From: Plebeiibacterium sediminum
Lineage (GTDB): Bacteria; Bacteroidota; Bacteroidia; Bacteroidales; Marinilabiliaceae
Reading direction: 5' to 3'
Assembly: GCF_026013605.1 (NCBI RefSeq)
Contig: NZ_JAPDPJ010000012.1
Coordinates: 1 to 64,000, forward strand
Length of the DNA: 64,000 bases
Numbering within the stretch: the first letter of the stretch is position 1; each line of letters opens with the position of its first letter. Positions 30,401 through 37,312 of the stretch are shown here, in pieces. A program made the translations under genes and the position numbers. The notes under the pieces were generated by a model that ran no database searches, was not told the origin of the DNA, and worked only from the letters and a program-made list of their open reading frames with translations.

Positions 30401-31549
30401 CAGGCTCTATATGGTGAAATATTCGTTGCACGAGAGGAATTGTATATTGTAGGTGGTGCAACAGAGGCTGGTTGGGACTCTGGTAATGCTATAAAATTGA
30501 AAAAAGATGAGAACAATCCTAATCTGTTTATCTTTTCCGGAATTTTACAAAGTGCTGTAACCGGTGGCGACAGAAATATGTTTAAATTCTTAGGTCAAAA
30601 TGATTGGGGCCCGGTGTCATTTCATTGTGCTACTCAAGGAGAATCCATACTTGATTCCAAATACATTTATCAAAACCTTTCCGGAGATCATAAATGGTCT
30701 ATTGATCTTTCTAAACAGGGATATTATGTAATTAAGGTGGATTTATTTCAGGAAACCATTGATGCAACTTATACAGATTCCTATTTATATGGTGTTTACA
30801 TCAATGGAGAGAAATGGGAAGATCTGAATGAAACATATCTTTTAGATTGCAACAACTCCAATGCGCCTTTGAACATACAAATTGAACCTATAATAGGAAG
30901 AACTGCTGATACTGAAACTACATTTGAATATACGCCTTCAGAATCAGGATTAAATCAGATTGATTTTACGATCTCATCAAAAAACGGAGTGGATTCGGAA
31001 CCTTATCAATTAAAAGTAAGCAGACCATTTGCCTTTAATGACTTAGTTACTCAAATGTGGAACAACACACTAACCGTAAATAACAATCCTGAAAATAATG
31101 GAGGTTATCATTTTGTGGATTTTGAATGGTACGAGGATAGTAAAACTATCGGAGACAACAAGCAATATTACTCCGCAGGTCCTTTATCAACTGATATGCT
31201 TAATGCCAATGCTACTTATATGGTTAAGCTAACAGATATCAATGGGGATAAATTTCAAACATGTCCATCAGCGATAACACTTGAATCGCTCAATACGCCT
31301 ATGGTATATCCAAATCCTGCTTCATCCGGAGAAAAAATAAATATTGATTTGAATATGGATTATCATCTTAAAACAGCTTTGGATGAATCGGAAACCTTAC
31401 TTATGATCAGCGATTTAAATGGCCGAACCATTTATAGCAAAGAAATAACTGAAGATAATGCAAGTTTTAAGATTTCAAATCCAGGAGTTTATCTGATACA
31501 AATCATTTCAAATAAACACTCCTATTCAACCAAATTGATTGTTGAATAA
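27437..31549 (+). CDS. GH31 enzyme fused to SusE/F-like modules with T9SS sorting domain (paralogue B)
   Basis: A 1370-residue secreted protein. The first 1110 or so residues repeat the layout of paralogue A (signal peptide, N-domain, GH31 barrel with Asp380 and Asp437, helical linker, two SusE/F-like modules) and look to be well over half identical by eye. It then continues with a beta-sandwich (about 1115-1200, cadherin-like or Ig-like), another beta-rich segment and a type A T9SS C-terminal domain that starts at MVYPNPASSGEKI and ends GVYLIQIISNKHSYSTKLIVE. The sorting domain predicts export across the outer membrane and attachment or release at the surface. The SusE/F-like parts would bind the same or a similar glycan as the SusE lipoprotein. 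A recent tandem duplication with a different C-terminal fate is inferred. Confidence 0.9.
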   Translation: MKIKSQYLLFLVVLILGSALRLKAQNDPLANEQAIVISGNMRFTILTPEMIRIEWSDTKQFEDRASFIVVNRKLPVPEYSTEVIDGYLYIRTEKLELKYKIGTFPLTNPFNAQNMSINFLVNGASGQWYPGKQDHLNLKGTMRTLDNSSGDNMRSAMEDGIISRSGWVVIDENKHNGDTSKSLLFENQGGAFDWVAEPIPGNSIDWYFMCYGHDYKKALADYTKIAGKIPMPPLYSFGYWYSKYERYSENDFKEIVNEIQQNDIPMDVMVVDMDWHYAGHPDDGGRGGWTGWTWNKSLFPDPQEFVDWLHNKNLKVTLNLHPADGVAPDEDHFTDLAQDLNLSLSQTIKWNIENEDFYQAFFKNILRPQEQMGIDFWWLDWQQWPLTPDVNDLGNTFWLNHVFYNDMQTNRPDRRPMIFHRWGGLGNHRYQIGFSGDTWATFPTLAFLIYFNSTASNVAYGYWSHDLGGHNQPGENNPELYLRWIQFGIFSPITRTHATNASHIERRIWKYPNFETMRDAIKQRYAMIPYVYTYSRKAYDTGISICRPLYYDSPEDNEAYRQETSYMFGDEILVSPIVTASDFTIGTASKHFWLPEGNWIEAETGSELEGNQKYTRSFAQDEIPFFYKEGAIIPKYPDIKHMKQRPDTLIIDFIPGESGSFSYYEDNGDNDEYKNGAFTTTTITQHTNAQQGTYSIFPREGSFENMPDSRYYKLELLSKLPAKQVHVNGVKYAYTSSLTEGSWTYDSKQLAIVIKTPSISCESNLEVKVDFDDAQATSEELIAGKMGQLKRLEQCNDSLLLKMGENIPDEFTSLVETSHRIALDPATTLSELQNFSDNLESSFDLLLEVNNAPQEEIKEWRDFILDSKNIAEQSDYGGSEKNEAIGYDEDGSTLWITGSAIPGGTEILTEDPAQIAGYFRYHGALQSGEFKIMNTPTIQSNTQFYVPSTQYANAVGYNPIELSSDANAMGWQVTIPDDYYKIQISTKHQALYGEIFVAREELYIVGGATEAGWDSGNAIKLKKDENNPNLFIFSGILQSAVTGGDRNMFKFLGQNDWGPVSFHCATQGESILDSKYIYQNLSGDHKWSIDLSKQGYYVIKVDLFQETIDATYTDSYLYGVYINGEKWEDLNETYLLDCNNSNAPLNIQIEPIIGRTADTETTFEYTPSESGLNQIDFTISSKNGVDSEPYQLKVSRPFAFNDLVTQMWNNTLTVNNNPENNGGYHFVDFEWYEDSKTIGDNKQYYSAGPLSTDMLNANATYMVKLTDINGDKFQTCPSAITLESLNTPMVYPNPASSGEKINIDLNMDYHLKTALDESETLLMISDLNGRTIYSKEITEDNASFKISNPGVYLIQIISNKHSYSTKLIVE

Positions 31550-31708
31550 GATTAGCATCAGGAATTAGCAAACAGATATTTCATTACAGAAAGTAAAGAA
31601 AACAACACGCCATAAGAACTAATAATCCCTAGATATCAATCTCATACTCATTGTGAATATCAATTCTTGTGGCAAGTTTTTCTAACATGTAAAACAAATT
31701 TTAAACAC

Positions 31709-32569
31709 ATGCGACAAAAAATATTATTGGTGATAGCTTTAATTTCCATGAGTCTTCATAGCTATTCTCAAACCAAACATGAAGTTAATTTTAATCTGGG
31801 CGCTGCTAGCTCATCTATGAAATTTGATATGGATGATCACGCACAAACCGCTTCGAAAATAGCTCCGGTTTTTGGAATTGGCTATACCTATAAAATCAAC
31901 ACACAATGGGGATTTGTTACAGGACTTGAATTAGCTACCTATAAATCCGAGATTAAGATTAAGGAACTGAAAGACCATTATTTAACTCAGGATAATTATT
32001 CAAATGACTTTGTATGGAACCTAAAATTGAATAACTATCAGGAAAACCAGGACGCCTTTTACCTGAATATTCCTTTACAGATTCAGTTTTCTCCTGAGAA
32101 ATTGAAAAATCTTTACACGAATATCGGTCTCAAAATCGGCATTCCTTTAAGTGGAAAGTTTGAATCAAATAATAATAGTCTGGTAACATCTGGTTATTAT
32201 CCGGAAACCAATGCTGAATACACGGATTTAAATTTCAGAGGTTTTGGAGAATTTGACGGTAGTACATCAAAGGGAGATATTGATTTTGGAGTAGCCATAA
32301 TGTTATCTGTGGAATGTGGTAAAAAATGGAAATTATCCAATTCAACGAAACTGTATGCCGGAGGATATCTGGATTATGGTTTGAATAACATATTAAAAAC
32401 GCAAGGGGCTGGTAAAATAATTGAGTATGATAGAGATAATCCTACCAATTTAAGAAACAACAGCATCAGCGGTAGCGAACACACAAAAGCAGAAACAACT
32501 GCTCCAATGGTCAACAATGTTGTACCTCAAAGTATAGGAATAAAAATAAAATTAGGATTTGCTTTATAA
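31709..32569 (+). CDS. Outer-membrane beta-barrel protein (PorT/OMP_b-brl-like)
   Basis: A 286-residue protein using the start at 31709. The longer frame adds 14 residues ahead of the leader and is rejected. A signal peptide MRQKILLVIALISMSLHSYSQ precedes alternating hydrophobic/polar strands. The features are typical of small Bacteroidota outer-membrane barrels: FNLGAASSSM near the start, YTYKINTQWGFVTGLE, FYLNIPLQIQFSP and a final strand ending in KIKLGFAL. These barrels have varied or unknown roles. Here it is the last gene of the plus-strand operon, 159 bases after GH31 paralogue B, and is followed by a strong terminator. A role in uptake or surface organisation of the glycan system is inferred from position only. 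Confidence 0.75.
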   Translation: MRQKILLVIALISMSLHSYSQTKHEVNFNLGAASSSMKFDMDDHAQTASKIAPVFGIGYTYKINTQWGFVTGLELATYKSEIKIKELKDHYLTQDNYSNDFVWNLKLNNYQENQDAFYLNIPLQIQFSPEKLKNLYTNIGLKIGIPLSGKFESNNNSLVTSGYYPETNAEYTDLNFRGFGEFDGSTSKGDIDFGVAIMLSVECGKKWKLSNSTKLYAGGYLDYGLNNILKTQGAGKIIEYDRDNPTNLRNNSISGSEHTKAETTAPMVNNVVPQSIGIKIKLGFAL

Positions 32570-32602
32570 TTCCCTTAATCAGTTAAATTTACGACTCATT
32601 CT

Positions 32603-32638
32603 AAAGCCTGTAAAACAATCGTTTTGTAGGCTTTTTTA
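32603..32638 (+). terminator. Rho-independent terminator of the plus-strand GH31 operon
   Basis: A 13-bp stem (from 32604 to 32633, two G-U pairs) closes an AATC loop and is followed by UUUUUUAUA. It lies 35 bases after the barrel-protein stop codon. Confidence 0.88.
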
Positions 32639-32883
32639 TAAAGTAAGGCTAAATGCTTTTCTGATTAAATCTTTTTATATGCCCATAGTATTATATGTAT
32701 TTAACTTTTTATCAGATGAAGCCAGGATAGTAATTTGATCATCTAAATTCACAAACAAAATGAAGTTAATTTTATTCAAGCATTACTCCTAACTAATATT
32801 GATAAATTTCAAATAGATGAAGCGAGCCGATAGAATGCAATTTGCAGCATCAGCGCTTTGAAATAAATACAAAGCTTTAATTT

Positions 32884-33015
32884 AAGGGCCATAGGTCTGG
32901 TATCTTAAGTTTCTATTATGACCAATACCTATACCAATTTAAGACAACAGGGCTACGCCCCTTGATTACAAAAAAAAAGCTATTTGCTACTAGGAAATCA
33001 GGCCTAACGGCCCTT
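32884..33015. repeat. Small element with imperfect terminal inverted repeats
   Basis: AAGGGCCATAGGTCTG at 32884-32899 is mirrored by CAGGCCTAACGGCCCTT at 32999-33015, and a small GGGCTACGCCCC palindrome lies between. The layout looks like a non-autonomous palindromic or MITE-like intergenic repeat. It encodes nothing. Only one copy is in the window, so repetitiveness is not shown. Confidence 0.4.
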
Positions 33016-33119
33016 TGGAGCATATCCTTATATCATCAACACCAACATTATTATTTCTAATGTACGGCTTTTTACAACACTATTTTAAACTACAGTCTAA
33101 AACATGAATTTTAAATTAT

Positions 33120-34655
33120 CTATTTCTTAAACACTATAATATTGATGGACAAAGGTTCTATTTTTATTCCTTTTCTTAATGATACATTTTCCTCAGTAAC
33201 TGCAACCACGCTTTCCTGACCAATAACATTTTTAGCATCCTCATTTACAGAAGTGATCTGAACAAGCTTCGCATTACTTGCTTTCACGCCTTCTATATTC
33301 ATATTTGCAGAAACCTTTTTATCACTTCTGTTTACCACAAATACACTAACTTCATTGGTTTTATCATTATAAGTGGATGAAATATCCAACGCTTGCAAAT
33401 TTTCACCTCCTTCTATAACAGGCATACCTGAAGTTTCTACGGACATGAGTGAGTTGCCCAAGTATTGTCTGAAATACATTAACGGATAATACACTGTTTG
33501 TTCAATGGATCCTTTGTCACTGGCTAATATTGCTCCCAACACATTAACCGATTGTGCCCAATTGGCCATGGTTACCGACCCTGCCTGACGGTGAAATACA
33601 TTTAAGAAAGAAGCTGTGGCTAATGCATGTCGCCATGTATATCTGCAATCCAAATTATATTTTCCGCCACCTGTACTTTCCCAGATTCCCCATTCATCAA
33701 CAGAGATTTTAATCGCATCCTGACGGGATGGGAAACGATACCATTTTGAGAAGTTTTCCACTTTTTCCGGATATTGAGACAGGTATGAGCTCAATTCTGT
33801 TAGTGTAGTATCAAAACTGGCAATCTGACTATAAATAGATAAAGGTTTTCCTTCCACAGTTCCCACATACCAGTGCACTGAAATATAATCTGCAATTGGA
33901 GCAAGAGATCCCAATACCACATCATTCCACTCCTTTTTAAAAGGATCTGCTACTGAAAATAATTTTATAGACGGATCGGTAAGCTTCATCATCTTTGCAA
34001 AATACCAGGCTTCCTCCGCATATTTTTCAGGATTGGACAAACGACCGGCATCTTCCCATGCAGCTTCCTCATTGCCTAAGCTCCATAGCTTAACATTGTA
34101 CGGCTCTTCCGAACCATTTTGTCTTCGAAGATTTGCATAATAGGTATTTCCGGTACCATTGCAGTACTCCACCCAATTGGCCGCCTCTTCTGCTGTTCCG
34201 GTTCCCATATTTACCACAATACTTGGCTCGGCGCCTATCAGCCTGCAATATTTTATATATTCATCGGTTCCAAAATGGTTATCTTCTACTCCACCCCAAA
34301 TTAAATTTCTTCTGGCAGGTCTTTCTGAACGCGGTCCAATTCCATCTTCCCAATGATATGTTTTAGTAACAGTACCTCCCGGGTATCTTAAAACCGGAGT
34401 TTTTAAGTCCTCCATTTTAATTAGTACATCTTTTCTAAACCCATCCGCATCAGATAGTGGTGAGTTCTCATCAAAAATCCCCCCTGTAATGCTATTATCT
34501 AAATACTCTATAAACTGACCATAGAGGTTGGCTGAAACTTCTATATTTTCTTGTGGCTCACGAATATCAATTTGCACTATATCCTGAGCAAATCCTTGTA
34601 AAGAATTTGTAAACAAAAGCAAAACAAGCAATCTTAAAACAATTTTCAAATCCAT
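33120..34655 (-). CDS. GH51 alpha-L-arabinofuranosidase, exported
   Basis: A 511-residue protein with a signal peptide (about 23 residues, ending GFAQ). The GH51 layout is clear: an N-terminal ANLYGQFIEYLDNSITGG segment, RYPGG, then acid/base Glu196 in SLGNEEAAW and nucleophile Glu321 in SVDEWGIW, and a C-terminal beta-sandwich ending LSINIIVFKK. GH51 enzymes release terminal alpha-L-arabinofuranose from arabinan, arabinoxylan or arabinogalactan. Together with two GH43 genes it argues for arabinose in the target glycan of locus 1. It is a single-gene unit transcribed towards the end of the plus-strand operon and is separated from it by a terminator. GH51 endoglucanases exist but the sequence follows the arabinofuranosidase group. 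Confidence 0.92.
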   Translation of the reverse strand: MDLKIVLRLLVLLLFTNSLQGFAQDIVQIDIREPQENIEVSANLYGQFIEYLDNSITGGIFDENSPLSDADGFRKDVLIKMEDLKTPVLRYPGGTVTKTYHWEDGIGPRSERPARRNLIWGGVEDNHFGTDEYIKYCRLIGAEPSIVVNMGTGTAEEAANWVEYCNGTGNTYYANLRRQNGSEEPYNVKLWSLGNEEAAWEDAGRLSNPEKYAEEAWYFAKMMKLTDPSIKLFSVADPFKKEWNDVVLGSLAPIADYISVHWYVGTVEGKPLSIYSQIASFDTTLTELSSYLSQYPEKVENFSKWYRFPSRQDAIKISVDEWGIWESTGGGKYNLDCRYTWRHALATASFLNVFHRQAGSVTMANWAQSVNVLGAILASDKGSIEQTVYYPLMYFRQYLGNSLMSVETSGMPVIEGGENLQALDISSTYNDKTNEVSVFVVNRSDKKVSANMNIEGVKASNAKLVQITSVNEDAKNVIGQESVVAVTEENVSLRKGIKIEPLSINIIVFKK

Positions 34656-34879
34656 AACGCTACTCTATTTCAATACATTTAAACACTACATCCAACTTAT
34701 GATGTGCCTTAAAAATATAAAGAACCAATGATTTAGAAGATAAAGCATTTTAAAATGATGGATATATACAAAAAATGCATCCTTTCGTTTATATATAACT
34801 TTACTCAACGCTATGATTATATTAACTCATTAAATCACGATATATGTATGATCTTTATGTTAAGATTCATCAACTCTCA

Positions 34880-34909
34880 TTGCACATATCTTCAAATTAT
34901 ATATTTTTG
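34880..34909 (+). promoter_or_regulatory. Promoter of the bacteriohemerythrin gene
   Basis: TTG (34880-34882), a 19-base spacer and TATTTTTG (34902-34909) match the Bacteroidota TTTG/TAnnTTTG promoter consensus at ideal spacing. Transcription would start near 34916, giving a leader of about 20 bases before the ATG at 34937. This supports the short start over the in-frame Met at 34844, which lies upstream of the promoter. Confidence 0.6.
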
Positions 34910-34936
34910 CAGGAATTTCTCTTAATACATATAAAA

Positions 34937-35347
34937 ATGGCTACTATAACCTGGACTGATGAAATACTAAGCGTAAATATTCCTTCTATTGATGATCAAC
35001 ATAAAAAGCTGATTGATTTGATCAATGAATTTTACAGAAACATTAGTATTCAATCTTCTAAAGAGAGCATATTCAAATTAATAAAAGCCTTAAAAGAATA
35101 TACTGTTTTCCACTTTTCTACGGAAGAAAAGTACATGAAACAATATGGTTTTCCTGAGTATTTAAATCATAAAGAAGAACATGACCGCTTTGTACAAAGG
35201 GTTCTTGATTTTGAAGACAGGTATATAAATGGAAAACTGATTCTGACTTTAGAAATTACCAATTTCATTAAAAGCTGGGTAGCCAATCATATTAAGACTA
35301 CAGACAGAAAGTATAGTGATTTTCTGATTGAGAAAGGAGTCAGATAA
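34937..35347 (+). CDS. Bacteriohemerythrin
   Basis: A 136-residue cytoplasmic protein counting from the ATG at 34937. An upstream in-frame Met would add 31 residues but is ahead of the promoter. All seven di-iron ligands of hemerythrin are present in the right order: His22 (DDQHKKL), His59 and Glu63 (HFSTEE), His78 and His82 (NHKEEH), His118 and Asp123 (NHIKTTD). The length matches single-domain bacteriohemerythrins, which bind O2 (and NO) reversibly and may deliver, store or sense oxygen. There is no signal peptide or fused signalling domain. It stands alone between two loci, with converging phosphoesterase genes downstream. It hints at a microaerobic lifestyle. Confidence 0.95.
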   Translation: MATITWTDEILSVNIPSIDDQHKKLIDLINEFYRNISIQSSKESIFKLIKALKEYTVFHFSTEEKYMKQYGFPEYLNHKEEHDRFVQRVLDFEDRYINGKLILTLEITNFIKSWVANHIKTTDRKYSDFLIEKGVR

Positions 35348-35393
35348 TCGGGTATTGCAATTCGAATTGATAAGAATACCTGGAATAAAATTT

Positions 35394-35451
35394 AGGAGGA
35401 GAACATATGCAACCAAACGTTTTTGGTTTACGATAATAAACCTCTCCTCCT
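35394..35451. terminator. Hairpin between convergent hemerythrin and phosphoesterase genes
   Basis: An 8-bp outer stem AGGAGGAG/CTCCTCCT (35394-35401 with 35444-35451) encloses a second stem AACCAAA/TTTGGTT. It lies between converging genes and could terminate either. On the minus strand it is followed by AAAUUUUAUU. The U-tracts are weak. Confidence 0.5.
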
Positions 35452-35494
35452 GTGTGAAAATTAATGGATCGTATTTTTAGTCTTTTTATTTGAA

Positions 35495-36973
35495 TTACTT
35501 TTTGCGAAATAGCATTTGTGGTTTTATAAAATCCTTTTTCAGTAGCTGACTTTGAATGCCGACTTTGAGTTCCTGCCCCATGTAATCTTCAAAATAAAGC
35601 AGTTTAATCTTATGCTTACCACTGTCCAGGCCTGCATGTCCTTTTCGGGTGCGTGCACTATGTCCGCCATCATTATCTACTACCAACACATCGTCAATAA
35701 ATAACTGACTGCCATCATCTGACCTCAGATAAAAAGTATATACATCTTTTGCAGGAATATCAATGAATCCCTCAAAAACAAAAGCATAATGATCTTCCTG
35801 ATCAGCAAGTGACAGGTCAAAATTATTTGCGTTTCCGGATTTTACTTCTTTTAAAGATTCTATTTCATTTACACTACTTACTTCTCCTTTATAATAGGTA
35901 TAATTAATTCCCTGAACATAGTTTATGTTTTGAGATTGTGCAGGTAAATAATCAGTTATTACTGGTGTATTTTTAGGAAAATGATACCTAAACTCTTTTC
36001 TGGATGGAATTGAAATCCAGGAATCAAAAGAAAACTGATGTGGCGTTAAAGTAATTACTCTTGCTCCGTTTCGGTAATCACCATAAGCGTTATTGCCTGA
36101 ACATCTTCCATATGCTAAAGCTATATCATGCCATTCTCCAATAAAATCGTTATTATGGTCGTGACCGCAAAATACTCCCATAACATCACCATTTAAAGCC
36201 ATGGCTGCAAACAAGCCCGAATTAATATCAGGAGACGATACTTCCTCACCTACGTGACCTGTTAACTGATCCTTACTTGAATATAGTTCTTTATATTCAG
36301 GAATAGGAATATGAAAAAATGCCAATGATGGAACCGGTGTACCGTTGTTCTGTTTAGTATAATTTTCTGATTGCTTTTGATAGGCTTCAACCTGATCCTT
36401 TGTAATCCACCCATACTTTCCCGGCTGAAACATTCCGGCATAATCATTAGAGTCAAAAAAGTATAAAACAGCCCCGGTTGCTCCATTGGTAGTACTAACA
36501 GGTAATGAAAAATCGGCAAATGTATGGTTTGTTGTACCATTAATATTATAGGGTAAATTGGTAAAACAATCGTACACTGAATTACGAGCCACATTTCCTT
36601 CAGAATCATGGTTCCCTAACACCGCTACCCAATTGATTTTTCGGTCACGAACTGGTGCTGTCACCTCTTTCCAACCGCTGGCTAATTCATCTCTATTTTC
36701 AAATTCAGACAACACTACATCACCTGTATAAACAACAAGATCAGGCTTTTCTTTATCCAAAACTTCATTCATCATAGTAAGTGTAGCCTTACATCCAGGC
36801 TCCTTAGCCGCCCAATGCACATCTGTAAACTGAAGTACTTTAAAGGTTTGATCATTATTAAAATACAATACTTCAGGTTTGCCGTTTTGAGCAAAAGTGC
36901 CCTGAGTGATCAGGGCTATACTCAATAAACCAGCTATTTTAAATAATTTCTTTATTCGTAACATATCTATCAT
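35495..36973 (-). CDS. Secreted calcineurin-like metallophosphoesterase with PA14 domain
   Basis: A 492-residue exported protein; Met1 at 36973 and Met4 at 36964 both give a plausible leader ending in TFAQ. The metallophosphoesterase domain (about 40-330) shows the full metal-site set: Asp51-x-His53 (FTDVHW), Asp85 (YTGDVV), Asn121-His122 (GNHDS), the FFHIP histidine and GHDHN. A PA14-like beta-domain follows (about 350-480, YTFYLRSDDGSQLFIDD), of the kind that binds glycans or other surface ligands. The enzyme should hydrolyse phosphomonoesters or diesters in the periplasm or outside. It is last of the minus-strand phosphoesterase run after SusCD, separated from the alkaline phosphatase by 339 bases containing an inverted-repeat element. 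Substrate unknown. Confidence 0.88.
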   Translation of the reverse strand: MIDMLRIKKLFKIAGLLSIALITQGTFAQNGKPEVLYFNNDQTFKVLQFTDVHWAAKEPGCKATLTMMNEVLDKEKPDLVVYTGDVVLSEFENRDELASGWKEVTAPVRDRKINWVAVLGNHDSEGNVARNSVYDCFTNLPYNINGTTNHTFADFSLPVSTTNGATGAVLYFFDSNDYAGMFQPGKYGWITKDQVEAYQKQSENYTKQNNGTPVPSLAFFHIPIPEYKELYSSKDQLTGHVGEEVSSPDINSGLFAAMALNGDVMGVFCGHDHNNDFIGEWHDIALAYGRCSGNNAYGDYRNGARVITLTPHQFSFDSWISIPSRKEFRYHFPKNTPVITDYLPAQSQNINYVQGINYTYYKGEVSSVNEIESLKEVKSGNANNFDLSLADQEDHYAFVFEGFIDIPAKDVYTFYLRSDDGSQLFIDDVLVVDNDGGHSARTRKGHAGLDSGKHKIKLLYFEDYMGQELKVGIQSQLLKKDFIKPQMLFRKK

Positions 36974-37312
36974 TTATTTTAGGAAAATGAATTGTTCTTT
37001 AATCCAGAAATCAGGAAAATCGTTTCATAATGAAAACATTAATTTTAAAGAGATAATATTAATGTGCTCAAGCCGCAATGGCTTTTACTTTTTTTCTTCA
37101 GTCAAAAAAAGTAAACAAAAAAGTCCGCCGACTACATCACTCGCTTACCCACTATTTTCTTAATTTTGAGACAGAAAGAACTCACTTTGTTCAAACAGCT
37201 TTCTGTCTTACCAAAATTAAAGAAAAGTGGGTCCCAAGCTACGTTGCTGATGTCGGAATCCATACTTCAATTGATTCCTCTTTCTTAAAATGAAATCCTT
37301 TTTACTAAAAAA
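36974..37312. other. Intergenic region between phosphatase genes, largely a repeat element
   Basis: 339 bases with no gene. Most of it is the inverted-repeat element at 37084-37256. Overlapping short open frames are caused by the low stop-codon density in the repeat. Confidence 0.55.
37084..37256. repeat. Compound inverted-repeat element
   Basis: Two structures lie side by side. The first is a perfect 12-bp stem of TTTACTTTTTTT with its complement (37084-37095 and 37104-37115, 8-base loop). The second is a long imperfect inverted repeat, 37128-37178 with 37199-37256, whose arms share CCGAC, CCCACT, a CTTAATTTTG-like block and AGACAGAAAG. Similar ACTTTTTTCTTCAGTCAAAAAAAGT sequences seem familiar as interspersed repeats of Bacteroidota; that is recollection, not a search. 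No transposase is present, so this would be a non-autonomous element. Confidence 0.55.

Larger units (their letters stand above)
32570..33119. other. Convergent intergenic region with terminator and palindromic repeat
   Basis: A 550-base gap between the plus-strand operon and the minus-strand GH51 gene. It holds the terminator at 32603-32638 and a 132-base element with imperfect terminal inverted repeats at 32884-33015. No gene is supportable. Confidence 0.55.

Noticed and set aside
34844-34936. 31-residue N-terminal extension of the hemerythrin
   Set aside because: A well-spaced promoter lies between the upstream Met and the ATG at 34937, and the MATITW start matches bacteriohemerythrin N-termini.
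35406-35435. A 9-codon open frame (MQPNVFGLR) preceded by an apparently perfect AGGAGG ribosome site
   Set aside because: The AGGAGG is one arm of the intergenic hairpin 35394-35451, Bacteroidota make little use of Shine-Dalgarno sites, and the frame lies between convergent genes.
37078-37293. 71-codon plus-strand open frame
   Set aside because: Lies inside the inverted-repeat element between two phosphatase genes; no protein-like features.
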